DNA from: Porticoccaceae bacterium | GTDB lineage: Bacteria > Pseudomonadota > Gammaproteobacteria > Pseudomonadales > Porticoccaceae | NCBI GenBank assembly: GCA_024644595.1 | Contig: JAHEHL010000002.1 | Coordinates: 475,774 to 539,773 of the forward strand | DNA length: 64,000 nucleotides | Direction: 5' to 3' | Part shown: piece after piece, positions 35,023 to 43,736 of the stretch | How positions within the stretch are numbered: the stretch's first letter is position 1 | Layout: each line of letters starts with the position of its first letter | Position numbers and translations under genes: made by a program | The notes under the pieces: generated by a model | Databases searched by the model: none | The model's input: only the letters and a program-made list of their open reading frames with translations | Told to the model about the DNA's origin: nothing

Positions 35023-35607
35023 ATGAATAAAACCGCACTTGTTCCTATCGCTGAGGGAAGTGAAGAGATTGAATTGGTCAATATTATTGATGTGCTGAGA
35101 AGGGCCGGTGTAGAGGTGACTGTGGCGAGTGCCAACAGTGATGGCGAGTTGCAAATCTGTGCGTCGCGCGGCACTAAAATTGTCGCAGATGTGATGCTCG
35201 AAGAGTGTGCGAACCGTCGTTATGACCTGATTGCCGTCCCGGGTGGATTGCCGGGCTCTGAGCATCTCGCCAAGCATCCTGTGCTGGATAAATTGCTTCG
35301 CGATCAAGCGGCTGAGGGAAAGCTGTTTGCCGCGATCTGCGCGGCGCCGGCGCTGGTGCTCTCGGCGAAGGGGTTGCTGGCAGAAAAAACCGCGACCGGC
35401 CACCCCAGTTTTATCCAGTCGCTCAAGGCGAAAAAGATCGATGGCGCGGCGCGAGTGGTTGTCGATGGCAACTGTGTTACCAGCCAGGGTCCCGGGACCG
35501 CACTGGACTTTTCCCTCGAGCTGGTCGAGCAGTTATGTGGCGTAGTCAAGCGTGAAGAGGTGGCTTCACCAATGGTGTTAACCACCACTCCCACGGCGTA
35601 TTACTAA
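35023..35607 (+). CDS. yajL: DJ-1/PfpI family protein, YajL-like
   Basis: This 194-residue cytoplasmic protein matches YajL/DJ-1. N-terminal ALVPIAEGSEEIELVNIIDVL contains the conserved Glu, and the nucleophile Cys is in FAAICAAPALVL. VTSQGPGTALDFSLELV is the C-terminal signature. Family members protect against oxidative and carbonyl stress, with chaperone or deglycase activity still debated. ATG at 35023 follows AAAGAGAAAA. Proximity to gshA and dsbB gives a redox neighbourhood. Confidence 0.93.
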   Translation: MNKTALVPIAEGSEEIELVNIIDVLRRAGVEVTVASANSDGELQICASRGTKIVADVMLEECANRRYDLIAVPGGLPGSEHLAKHPVLDKLLRDQAAEGKLFAAICAAPALVLSAKGLLAEKTATGHPSFIQSLKAKKIDGAARVVVDGNCVTSQGPGTALDFSLELVEQLCGVVKREEVASPMVLTTTPTAYY

Positions 35608-35640
35608 GCCGCTTCAACGCTCCCAGAAAAGCGGTGACCA

Positions 35641-35669
35641 GCAGTGTTTAGCTTGCGGCTAGACACTGC
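35641..35669. terminator. Hairpin between the yajL-like gene and the RND permease gene
   Basis: GCAGTGTTTAGC pairs with GCTAGACACTGC (one G-T wobble) around a 5-base loop. It overlaps the stop codon of the RND permease. There is no clear T run on either strand, so the terminator role is tentative. Confidence 0.35.
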
Positions 35670-38600
35670 CCTCAGCATTACTGTCCAGTCCCGATTGCAG
35701 AACCTTACCGCTCAACCGCGCCTTCAGGTTCGCCCCCGAGAGATATAGGCAGGGCACAAAGACTAATGTCACCACGGTGGCAAATAGCACGCCGAATGCC
35801 AGCGATGCCACCATCGGAATCAGGAAGCGGGCCTGCATGCTGGTTTCCAAAAGAATGGGTGCAAGACCGATAAAGGTGGTCAGCGAGGTGAGAATAATCG
35901 GTCTAAAACGATCCTGTCCGGCTTGAATAAGCGCATCCTTAACGCCAACACCCTGGTCGCGCAGCTGATTAATTCTATCGATCAATACCAGGTTATCATT
36001 AACCACCACACCGGACGCCGCCAGAACGCCGAGAAATGAGAGCACGCTAAAGCTAAGGCCCATCATGAAGTGGCCAAAAATCGCACCCATAATGCCAAAG
36101 GGCACAGCGGAGAGGACGCCGAGAGGTTTTAGATAAGACTTGAATTCCACTGCCATCAAAATATAAATCATCCCCAGCGCAAGCATAAACAGCTTGATCG
36201 CACTCGAGAAGAACTCATCCTGCTCTGCCAGTTGCACGTCTTTCTTCAAATAGACATCGGGGTAGAGTCGCTGTAATTCCGGACCAATTTCGTTAAATAG
36301 TACCTGGGCCATTTCATCAACGGTCATTTTACCGGTCGTTGCCTGAGCCGATATTTTCACGCTGCGCTGGCGATCCTGACGGTTAATACGCGTGTAGCCT
36401 GGCACATAAGAGGCCTCTGCAACAGAGTAAAATGGGACTTCAGTTCCATTGGGAGTGCGGATACGCATGGTATCCAAGGTGTCAACCTGAGAGCGCTCCT
36501 GCTTGGGGTAGCGCACCATCACGCGAACATCATCACGGCCGCGTGGTACTCGTTGCGCCTCGGCGCCATAAAACCCCTGGCGAACCTGGCGGGCGACATC
36601 GGACAAGCCGATACCAAAATTGTTGGCATAGGGGCGCAGGCTGATATCAATATCAGAGCGACCAGAGTGGATGTCATCACGAATATTGCGCGCACCCGGG
36701 ATATCGCGCATGCGGTCTTTGAGGAAAAATGCCGCCGCGGTAAGTTGATCGAGATTGTTTGAGGTCAGCACGGCTGTTACACGCGCGCCGTCGTCCCGCC
36801 CTGCTGCTGACGCGTTGACGCTGAAGGTCTTTGCCTGAGGAATTTCGCCAATCAAGCTCTGCCAGCGCTCAGCAACCAGTGTTGGGTCAATTTCTCCGCT
36901 CATATCTGGCTGCAACTCGAGCATCAGCCGGATGGTGTCGCCGTACATAAATGCCAGCTGATTGGCAATCAACTTGTCGGTGTCGACCCGTTCTTTAATC
37001 ACCGGGTCGTCAACCAGTAACTTTGCTGCCCGTTCCGCGCGCTTGGTGATCTCGACTTTCCCATCCACTGAGTAGCCGTCGGGCATAACAATGCGCATAG
37101 AGAGAAAGTCAGAAGGGACATCGGGCATAAAACGCTGCTGAATATAGCCGGCACCGAGTAGGGTGATTGAGAGTACAAATGCGAGAAAAAAGCCTACCAA
37201 TGTCAGTCCGCGCCAGTTGAGTGCGTGCTTTAGAAATGGGGTATAGATATCGCTGGAAAATTGGCTCAGACCATCGGCAAAGCGGTGGCGAATTTTACGC
37301 AGGGCAATACCCGCTCTGCTCGTTGCAGGCTTTTCGGGCTGCATCTTGGCCAGGTGCGAGGGTAGAATCCAGAGCGACTCAATCAGTGAGAAAGACAGAG
37401 CAACCAACGTGACGGTGGGTATCGCCCAGAGAAATTTAGGCCACATTCCTGGCAAAAATAACATCGGCAAAAATACAATCATGGTGCTCACGACCGCCAG
37501 CAGAACCGGCTTGGAAACTGATTGCGTACCCAGTTTTGCCGCCGTATCACCATCCTGTCCAAGCTGTTGATGACGATAGATGCTCTCTCCAACAATGATC
37601 GCATCGTCAACAATAATGCCCAGGATCAACAGAAAGGCGAACATCGACATCATGTTTAGAGTCAGCCCAATGGTCGGCAGGACCCACAGTGCGCCCATAT
37701 AGGCGATAGCAATGCCCAGTGCTACCCAGAACGCCAACTGTGGACGCAGAAACAGCATCAACACGATAAACACCAGAATCAGACCGCCAAAGGCATTTTT
37801 TGATAACAGTGCCAGGCGCCCGGAGAACATGTTGGAATAGTCTCTCCAGGTTGCCAGTTGCAAGCTCGGTGGCAAAAAACTCGAGCCCGCTTCTACATAA
37901 CTTTTCACGGCATCGGTGGTCGCCACAACGTCTGGGTTTTTGCCAACGCTAATACCGAGGAAAATTGCCTTGTGGCCGTTGAAGCGCGTGCGCAAGTTGC
38001 GTTCCTCAAAGCCGTCGATCACTCTGGCAACATCGGCAATTTTGATTTCAGTGCCGTCTGCACGGCTGGAGACAATAATATTGTTAAAATCTTCTTCGAG
38101 GTAGGCCTGGCCGCGGGTTTGAATCTGAATGTCACCGCTGTCTGCCCGGATAGTTCCTGCGGGAAGGTTGAGTGAAGACTGACGCACCGCTTTGACAACA
38201 TTGTCGAAAGAGATGCCGTAGCGGCGCATATTGATTTCAGAGAGTTCGATATCAATCTGTGGTTCGCGCACACCCCACAGGTCAACAAAGTCGACGTTTG
38301 GCAGTGCTGCTAGCTCATTTCGAATACGTTGACCGTATTCCCTCAGAACCGCTTCGTTGGCATCACCGAAGAGAGCAACGCGAATGACCTCCTCGCGGGC
38401 TATTTCTTCGCGCACAATGGCCCGTTCGGCATCGGCGGGAAAGGTGATAATCGAATCGACATTGCTCTTGATGTCATTGAGCATTTTCGTCATATCATAG
38501 TTGTCATCGACCTCTATGGTAACTATCCCGCGACTCTGGCGGGCCTGACTAGATATGCTTTTTATGCCTTCAATAGAGTAGATGGCTTCTTCGATACGAA

Positions 38601-38796
38601 CTACGATCTGCTCTTCCACTTCGCGCGGCCCGGCACCAGGGTAGGGCATGGAGACGGTAATAAAGTTAACCGGTGTGGAGGGGAAAACCTCTTTTCCCAT
38701 GCCGCTGCCACCGATAATTCCGCCGGCCAGGATCAGTATCATCAGCAGATTTGATGCAATCGGGTTGCGCACAAACCAGGCGATAGAGGCATTCAT
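35659..38796 (-). CDS. RND efflux transporter permease subunit
   Basis: This 1045-residue inner-membrane pump of the AcrB family has a short N-terminus, one helix (NPIASNLLMILILAGGIIGG), a large periplasmic loop, helices 2-6, a second large loop and helices 8-12. The proton-relay Asp pair lies in ILGIIVDDAIIVGESI. It is driven by proton flow and would expel drugs, bile-like compounds or metabolites. It overlaps the adaptor gene by four bases (ATGA). No outer-membrane TolC-like gene is adjacent, so a shared channel encoded elsewhere is likely. The substrate is not predictable. Confidence 0.95.
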   Translation of the reverse strand: MNASIAWFVRNPIASNLLMILILAGGIIGGSGMGKEVFPSTPVNFITVSMPYPGAGPREVEEQIVVRIEEAIYSIEGIKSISSQARQSRGIVTIEVDDNYDMTKMLNDIKSNVDSIITFPADAERAIVREEIAREEVIRVALFGDANEAVLREYGQRIRNELAALPNVDFVDLWGVREPQIDIELSEINMRRYGISFDNVVKAVRQSSLNLPAGTIRADSGDIQIQTRGQAYLEEDFNNIIVSSRADGTEIKIADVARVIDGFEERNLRTRFNGHKAIFLGISVGKNPDVVATTDAVKSYVEAGSSFLPPSLQLATWRDYSNMFSGRLALLSKNAFGGLILVFIVLMLFLRPQLAFWVALGIAIAYMGALWVLPTIGLTLNMMSMFAFLLILGIIVDDAIIVGESIYRHQQLGQDGDTAAKLGTQSVSKPVLLAVVSTMIVFLPMLFLPGMWPKFLWAIPTVTLVALSFSLIESLWILPSHLAKMQPEKPATSRAGIALRKIRHRFADGLSQFSSDIYTPFLKHALNWRGLTLVGFFLAFVLSITLLGAGYIQQRFMPDVPSDFLSMRIVMPDGYSVDGKVEITKRAERAAKLLVDDPVIKERVDTDKLIANQLAFMYGDTIRLMLELQPDMSGEIDPTLVAERWQSLIGEIPQAKTFSVNASAAGRDDGARVTAVLTSNNLDQLTAAAFFLKDRMRDIPGARNIRDDIHSGRSDIDISLRPYANNFGIGLSDVARQVRQGFYGAEAQRVPRGRDDVRVMVRYPKQERSQVDTLDTMRIRTPNGTEVPFYSVAEASYVPGYTRINRQDRQRSVKISAQATTGKMTVDEMAQVLFNEIGPELQRLYPDVYLKKDVQLAEQDEFFSSAIKLFMLALGMIYILMAVEFKSYLKPLGVLSAVPFGIMGAIFGHFMMGLSFSVLSFLGVLAASGVVVNDNLVLIDRINQLRDQGVGVKDALIQAGQDRFRPIILTSLTTFIGLAPILLETSMQARFLIPMVASLAFGVLFATVVTLVFVPCLYLSGANLKARLSGKVLQSGLDSNAEGSV

Positions 38797-39998
38797 AGAA
38801 GATCACCCGTCTCAGCGTCGGAATTGTCGGCTGTCGTTGAGGCTCCTGTCGCAACCTGCATACCCGGCACCGGCAGGGCAATTCGCGTACCGACAATCCG
38901 TGTTCCTGGAGTCAGATTGGTGGCTACCACAGAGTCGGCATCTGATTGCACAAGTGTCAGGGTCTGGAAACTCACCTCATTATTATCATTGAGTACGAGG
39001 ACTTCGTTGCCACGATAGAGAATCTGCTTTGGTAGTTCTATGGCATTTTCTAGCTCACGACCGGCAATCTCAGCCTCGACAAACAAGCCAATACTCAGTG
39101 GCGGTCTGTTGCTGTCAGGATCTTCCTTAAACGGATTCTGCACTTCGGCAACGGCGTAGGTCATGCGGCTCTGGATATCGATCGACGCATCTGTGCGTAC
39201 AATTTTGCCCTGCCATTCATGCGTTTGCCCGGCGACTCTAGTGCGCAGCGTGACCGTTGGGTAGATAGCTGTTTCTGAATCTTCAAAGTTGACTGGCAGG
39301 TCGACCAGAGCGGCCTGGCGGTCGGTTAGTGGTAAGCGTATCTCCACGACGTCGGTACTATAAATTTTTGCGATCCGTGTCCCTGGTGTTATGTATTGGC
39401 CAAGATCGACATACGTCTCTCTTATCCGGCCCTGAAAAGGGGCTTTAATCGAGGTTCTGCTGAGATCCAGATTGGCTTTGGCCAGATCGGCGCGGGCTGA
39501 CTCCAAAGCAGCTTTGGCCGCCGCTAGCTGCGGTTCGCGCAGGAAAAGTGCATTCGCGGTTTGATCACCCAGGTCGCGCCACTCACGTTTAGCCTGACGA
39601 GAGCGTCCTTTTTCCAGTGCGACCTGTTCTTCGGCTTTGGCAACCTGAGCCTTGGCGCGCACTACGGCAAACCGGTAGTCGTCCGATTCGAGCTCGATCA
39701 GTTTGTCACTGGAGCGAAAAAAACTACCGTTGGCATAGTGATCGGAGACCGATACCACACGACCTGCCACCTGTGATACCAGATCAATTTCACGTTTGGG
39801 GGCCACGGTACCCTGAGAAAGAACACTCGGCTTTAATGCCTGCGGTGCGGCATCGATCACCTCGACCATTAGCAATGGGGGAGTCGGACGCTTATTTCTC
39901 TCAGGTTTTGACTTAAGGGTTGCCAAAGCAGTGATAAACAGGAGGCCTGCCACCAGGACGATAAATGTTATTTTCCCTTTGCGGTTAGACAATGGCAT
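38793..39998 (-). CDS. RND efflux periplasmic adaptor subunit
   Basis: This 401-residue membrane-fusion protein has an N-terminal membrane anchor (residues about 8-27, ITFIVLVAGLLFITALATL). A lipoyl/biotinyl-like half motif (KREIDLVSQVAGRVVSVSDH) follows, then a helical hairpin (about 105-185) and the second lipoyl half (LSRTSIKAPFQGRIRETYVD). A beta-barrel and membrane-proximal domain end the protein. It links the RND pump to an outer-membrane channel. It is first in a two-gene operon. Confidence 0.95.
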   Translation of the reverse strand: MPLSNRKGKITFIVLVAGLLFITALATLKSKPERNKRPTPPLLMVEVIDAAPQALKPSVLSQGTVAPKREIDLVSQVAGRVVSVSDHYANGSFFRSSDKLIELESDDYRFAVVRAKAQVAKAEEQVALEKGRSRQAKREWRDLGDQTANALFLREPQLAAAKAALESARADLAKANLDLSRTSIKAPFQGRIRETYVDLGQYITPGTRIAKIYSTDVVEIRLPLTDRQAALVDLPVNFEDSETAIYPTVTLRTRVAGQTHEWQGKIVRTDASIDIQSRMTYAVAEVQNPFKEDPDSNRPPLSIGLFVEAEIAGRELENAIELPKQILYRGNEVLVLNDNNEVSFQTLTLVQSDADSVVATNLTPGTRIVGTRIALPVPGMQVATGASTTADNSDAETGDLL

Positions 39999-40205
39999 GG
40001 ATAAACCTTTTCATTTATTAACGATGAGTATCTGACTGCAAACCTGCAGCGAGCGCTTGTAACGCAATTTGGACGCATTAAACGACGATTATGTTTCAAA
40101 AGCCCTTAAAAATGTTGTCTATGCCAATATACGCAGACCTAATCAGGGCGGATGCCCTCCCTGTCTGGTTAGGCAACCACAGTAAGTATTGCTTTGTGCC
40201 ACACC

Positions 40206-41474
40206 TTAGCTTGCGTATTCGTCGCGATCCGACACTTCATGAAAAACTGTTTCGTCGAGCAAGCCCTCGCTTTTGGCAACAACTGTCGTGACCATGCCGT
40301 CGCCGGTGATATTGACCACGGTGCGCATCATATCCAGCAAGCGATCGACACCGATAATCAGACCTATACCCTCTACGGGCAGGCCCACTTGTTGCAATAC
40401 CATGGACAACATAATCAGGCCAACACCGGGGACACCGGCGGTGCCAATCGATGCCAGAGTTGCCGTGGCAATCACAGCGAGGTATTCACTTATCCCCAAA
40501 TCGAGGCCGTAAGCCTGTGCGATAAATACCGTGGCAACGCCCTGCATGATAGCGGTGCCATCCATATTAATCGTGGCGCCCAGAGGCACAGTAAAGGAGG
40601 CGATAGAGTTGTCCACTCCGACACGCTTTTCCATCACATTCATGGTTACCGGCATGGTTGCGTTGCTTGATGAGGTGCTGAAGGCAAATAGCATTGCCGG
40701 ACGCATATTTTTCAGCAGCACCAAGGGGTTTAAGCGAGTAAATAGACTGAACAGGCTGGTGTATACCGCGCCTGCGTGGATAACCAATACCAGCGTGACC
40801 GTCATAAAATAGAGAGCCAGATTGCGTATCGCCGAGAAGCCTTCTTCCGTGAATAGCTTGGCTAACAGACAGAACACGCCATAGGGCGCGAGGTGCATAA
40901 GGATCGTGACCATACGCATAATCACATCATTAAAACTCTGGAATCCAGAGAGAGTAGATTGACCTGCCTTGCCGGCCTGAGTGATGGCGACGCCCACCAG
41001 AATAGAGAAGACAATAATTTGCAGCATATTGCCGTCAGACATCGCTTTGACAGGGTTGGTTGGGAAAATACCAATCAACACATCTTTAAATGAGGGTGGT
41101 GGCGGTGCATTAAAGGTTGCTACCGCAGTGATATCGATACCAATGCCCGGGTTGATAATATTCGCCAGGGTCAAGGCAATAGTGATGGCCACGGCAGTGG
41201 TAAACATATACAGAGCCAGCGTTTTAAATGCGATGCGCCCCATTTTGATATTTTCGCCCATCGCGGCAGAACCACAGACCAGGGAGACAAACACCAGCGG
41301 CACGACCAGTAATTTTAACGACGCGATAAAAATACGCCCGACCACATCAAAAATATACTCCACCGTCCAGTCGGTGAGCGGACCTGCGCCGCTGCCATCA
41401 TTGGCCAGATTAAGGATCAGCCCGACGATAACGCCAAGCACCATACCGAGTATTATTTTTGACGACAGAGTCAT
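40206..41474 (-). CDS. Dicarboxylate/amino acid:cation symporter (DAACS family)
   Basis: This 422-residue inner-membrane transporter has the DAACS/GltPh hallmarks: the serine-rich re-entrant loop AFSTSSSNATMPVTMN, the NMDGTA motif in helix 7 (GATINMDGTAIMQG) and a second hairpin containing IGTAGVPG. LLVVPLVFVSLVCG near the N-terminus is also typical. It takes up glutamate/aspartate or C4-dicarboxylates with sodium or protons; the exact substrate is not clear. It follows the LplT-like gene by 20 bases. Confidence 0.94.
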   Translation of the reverse strand: MTLSSKIILGMVLGVIVGLILNLANDGSGAGPLTDWTVEYIFDVVGRIFIASLKLLVVPLVFVSLVCGSAAMGENIKMGRIAFKTLALYMFTTAVAITIALTLANIINPGIGIDITAVATFNAPPPPSFKDVLIGIFPTNPVKAMSDGNMLQIIVFSILVGVAITQAGKAGQSTLSGFQSFNDVIMRMVTILMHLAPYGVFCLLAKLFTEEGFSAIRNLALYFMTVTLVLVIHAGAVYTSLFSLFTRLNPLVLLKNMRPAMLFAFSTSSSNATMPVTMNVMEKRVGVDNSIASFTVPLGATINMDGTAIMQGVATVFIAQAYGLDLGISEYLAVIATATLASIGTAGVPGVGLIMLSMVLQQVGLPVEGIGLIIGVDRLLDMMRTVVNITGDGMVTTVVAKSEGLLDETVFHEVSDRDEYAS

Positions 41475-41494
41475 ATTCGAGTCCCTTGTTTTTA

Positions 41495-42841
41495 TTAGTG
41501 TTGCTTGTCGCGATTATTGGTGATCCAAGCAAGAAAACGCAGCTTGAATTCCGGCACCTGCCAAATCAAAAAGATAAGGAAGCCAGCATTGGCTGCTGAT
41601 ATCAATGCAAAAAATTGTGGAATGGACATCTGTATCAGGCTTAAACAGACAATTCCGAGAATTGCACCAGCGACCATAAAGATCGCGTTAAACACATTGT
41701 TTGCGGCAATGATCCGAGCGCGCTTATTACTTGCGCTGCGAGATTGCACCATCGCGTATAAAGGCACAATAAAAATCCCGCCAAACATGCCGATAAAGAC
41801 CAGATCGACGAACACGCGAATGCCGCCGCTGAGGCCGAAGAATGTCAGCGGTACAATATTCTCAATACCATTGTTGGCAAGTTGATAACTGCCTGAGGCA
41901 AAATAAAGATCAGCGCTAAACAGACTCAATCCAATTGCTCCGAATGGTATAAGACCTGGTTCCACCTGCTCACCCGAGACTTTTGCGCAGAGCACTGAGC
42001 CGATTGCTACACCAATAATAAAAGCGCCGAGTAGCACCGAGATCAGCGTCGGATGGCCGTATAGCACAGTGACTGCAAAGTTAGGCACCTGAGTTAAAAA
42101 GCTGCCGCCAAATAGCCAGAACCAGGAAATGGCCATAATGCAGAAGAAGACAGTCGGATTCTCCCGCGCGAGGCTGATATTGCGTATCGCATCAGAGAGT
42201 GGGTTAAGGCCGATATGAATATCACCTTTGTCCGCTGGTGCGTCGGGAATGGCACAGCTGGCCCACCAGCCGCCCAGTGCAAACAAGACGGCAACAGCAG
42301 CAACCAGCAGCGCTCCGCTCTGATAACTCACCAGCCATGCACCCATCAGTGTGCCAATCAAAATGGAGACAAAAGTGCCCATGCCAACCTGGGCATTACC
42401 GGCCATTAGCTCCTTGGGGGACAGATGCTGAGGAATAATGGAATATTTAATCGGCCCAAAAAAGGCGGACTGCACGCCGAGTAAAAAAAGAATGCTCATC
42501 ATTAACATTACATTGCTAGTGTAGAGCGCATAGCCACCCACCAGCATAATAAGGATCTCGGCAAACTTGATGCGTCGAATCAGCCATGCCTTGTCGTATT
42601 TGTCGGCTAACTGACCGGCAGTTGTTGAGAATAAAAAGTAGGGCAGAATAAATAAGCCGGCGGCGAGATTAGTGAGAAAGTTGGTATTGCTTGCTGACGT
42701 TGAGATGCCGCTGCTGACAATTATCACCAGCAGCGCATTCTTAAATAAATTGTCATTCAGCGCACCCAAAAACTGGGTAATAAAAAACGGCAAAAATCGC
42801 CGTTGGCCAAATAGATAGAACTGCCCCTGTTGTGTCTCCAC
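41495..42841 (-). CDS. MFS transporter related to lysophospholipid transporter LplT
   Basis: This 448-residue major-facilitator protein has about 12 helices. The start FFITQFLGALNDNLFKNALL is the signature of the LplT branch and of the MFS part of LplT-Aas fusions. LADKYDKAWLIRRIKF is the loop 2-3 motif. LplT flips lysophospholipids inward for reacylation by Aas. Here no Aas acyltransferase is fused or adjacent. It is upstream of and close to the DAACS gene. Confidence 0.88.
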   Translation of the reverse strand: METQQGQFYLFGQRRFLPFFITQFLGALNDNLFKNALLVIIVSSGISTSASNTNFLTNLAAGLFILPYFLFSTTAGQLADKYDKAWLIRRIKFAEILIMLVGGYALYTSNVMLMMSILFLLGVQSAFFGPIKYSIIPQHLSPKELMAGNAQVGMGTFVSILIGTLMGAWLVSYQSGALLVAAVAVLFALGGWWASCAIPDAPADKGDIHIGLNPLSDAIRNISLARENPTVFFCIMAISWFWLFGGSFLTQVPNFAVTVLYGHPTLISVLLGAFIIGVAIGSVLCAKVSGEQVEPGLIPFGAIGLSLFSADLYFASGSYQLANNGIENIVPLTFFGLSGGIRVFVDLVFIGMFGGIFIVPLYAMVQSRSASNKRARIIAANNVFNAIFMVAGAILGIVCLSLIQMSIPQFFALISAANAGFLIFLIWQVPEFKLRFLAWITNNRDKQH

Positions 42842-42930
42842 AGCTTTGCCCTATTCGTTGTTGTTGCCGATCACATAATCAGCCCACGCTCAGCATACTA
42901 TACGTGTTGTACATTAGTGACTACTCGGGA

Positions 42931-43329
42931 TTAGTCATCTTGAGACAGATGTGCCAGTGCCCCGGCATTCTGCTCCCAATTTTGACCGTCAAAAATCTCT
43001 ACTTCGATCGATTCAACATGAGTCCGGTCAAGGCAGCGCAGATTGACACTGAAGCCGTCTGGATTAGAACGAGGTGTATAAAAAGCTTTGATGCCGCAGT
43101 GTTTGCAAAAAGTGTGCTGTGCAGCGCCAGTGTTAAAGGTATAGGTGGTTAAGGATTCTTGGCCACTGATCAGTCGAAATTTTGACGCCGGCACAATCAT
43201 CTGGTCGCCTCCGCTGCGATAACAGATTGAGCAGTTGCAGGCGTGCGCATGCAGCTGGTCTGGCGCATCAATTTCGAACTGAACCGCGCCGCAGTGGCAG
43301 GAACCTTTATGGACTTTGTATTGTGTCAT
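42931..43329 (-). CDS. GFA family zinc protein
   Basis: This 132-residue protein has the GFA fold (glutathione-dependent formaldehyde-activating enzyme family, also called CENP-V/GFA). Zinc ligands are visible in GSCHCGAVQFEI, HACNCSICYRSG and FCKHCGIKAF. Few members are proven to act on formaldehyde. The gene stands alone with 89 bases to the LplT-like gene. Confidence 0.92.
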   Translation of the reverse strand: MTQYKVHKGSCHCGAVQFEIDAPDQLHAHACNCSICYRSGGDQMIVPASKFRLISGQESLTTYTFNTGAAQHTFCKHCGIKAFYTPRSNPDGFSVNLRCLDRTHVESIEVEIFDGQNWEQNAGALAHLSQDD

Positions 43330-43364
43330 GGTGAAACTTTACTCCGCGTGGCCTACAAAATGAC

Positions 43365-43406
43365 ATCCTAAAATGAGTTATCCTAAAATGAGTCATCCTA
43401 AAAGTC
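43365..43406. repeat. 15-base tandem repeat, about 2.8 copies
   Basis: ATCCTAAAATGAGTT is followed by ATCCTAAAATGAGTC and ATCCTAAAAGTC. It lies 35 bases upstream of the GFA gene start. Confidence 0.75.
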
Positions 43407-43664
43407 GACATTCGACAAGGCAACAATGGCGCCTCATTTATCGCTCTTGGATGGTCCGGTTAACAAATACTGAATCACTACTATTGCCGCCAAACTAAAT
43501 TTGTGTAACCAGAATGGCTTTACAGCGCTTGCGACTCAACCACTATTTTGGTGAGACTCTGAGGCAAAAGATTTTTAATACCGCTGCTCTGAGTCTACAT
43601 AGCAAGTGTATTTCCGAAACCAAAAAAACAATGCATTTGATGCGATATATGATATTGTCCGCGG

Positions 43665-43686
43665 TTGGGCGTGATTAACCGCCCAA
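43665..43686 (+). promoter_or_regulatory. Hairpin in the leader of the third receptor gene
   Basis: TTGGGCG and CGCCCAA pair around an 8-base loop. A second inverted pair (ATGCATTT near 43631 and AAAATGCAT just after the hairpin) encloses it. It lies 50 bases before the receptor start codon. It could regulate translation or message stability. Confidence 0.35.
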
Positions 43687-43736
43687 AATGCATCCCAACT
43701 ACAGCAAAACACACCCAAGTATCTCGGGGGAGATCT

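Larger units (their letters stand above)
43330..43736. other. Non-coding region upstream of the third receptor
   Basis: This 407-base gap holds a 15-base tandem repeat at 43365-43406 and a hairpin at 43665-43686 in the likely leader of the receptor mRNA. I see no convincing gene in it. Confidence 0.6.

Noticed and set aside
40091-40670. Plus-strand frames of 66 and 158 codons before and over the symporter gene end
   Set aside because: The longer is antisense to the DAACS coding region; the shorter lies mostly in the 207-base gap, has no ribosome binding site and shows no motif.
40981-41523. 180-codon plus-strand open frame
   Set aside because: It is antisense to the DAACS symporter and the end of the LplT-like gene and has the composition expected of a shadow frame.
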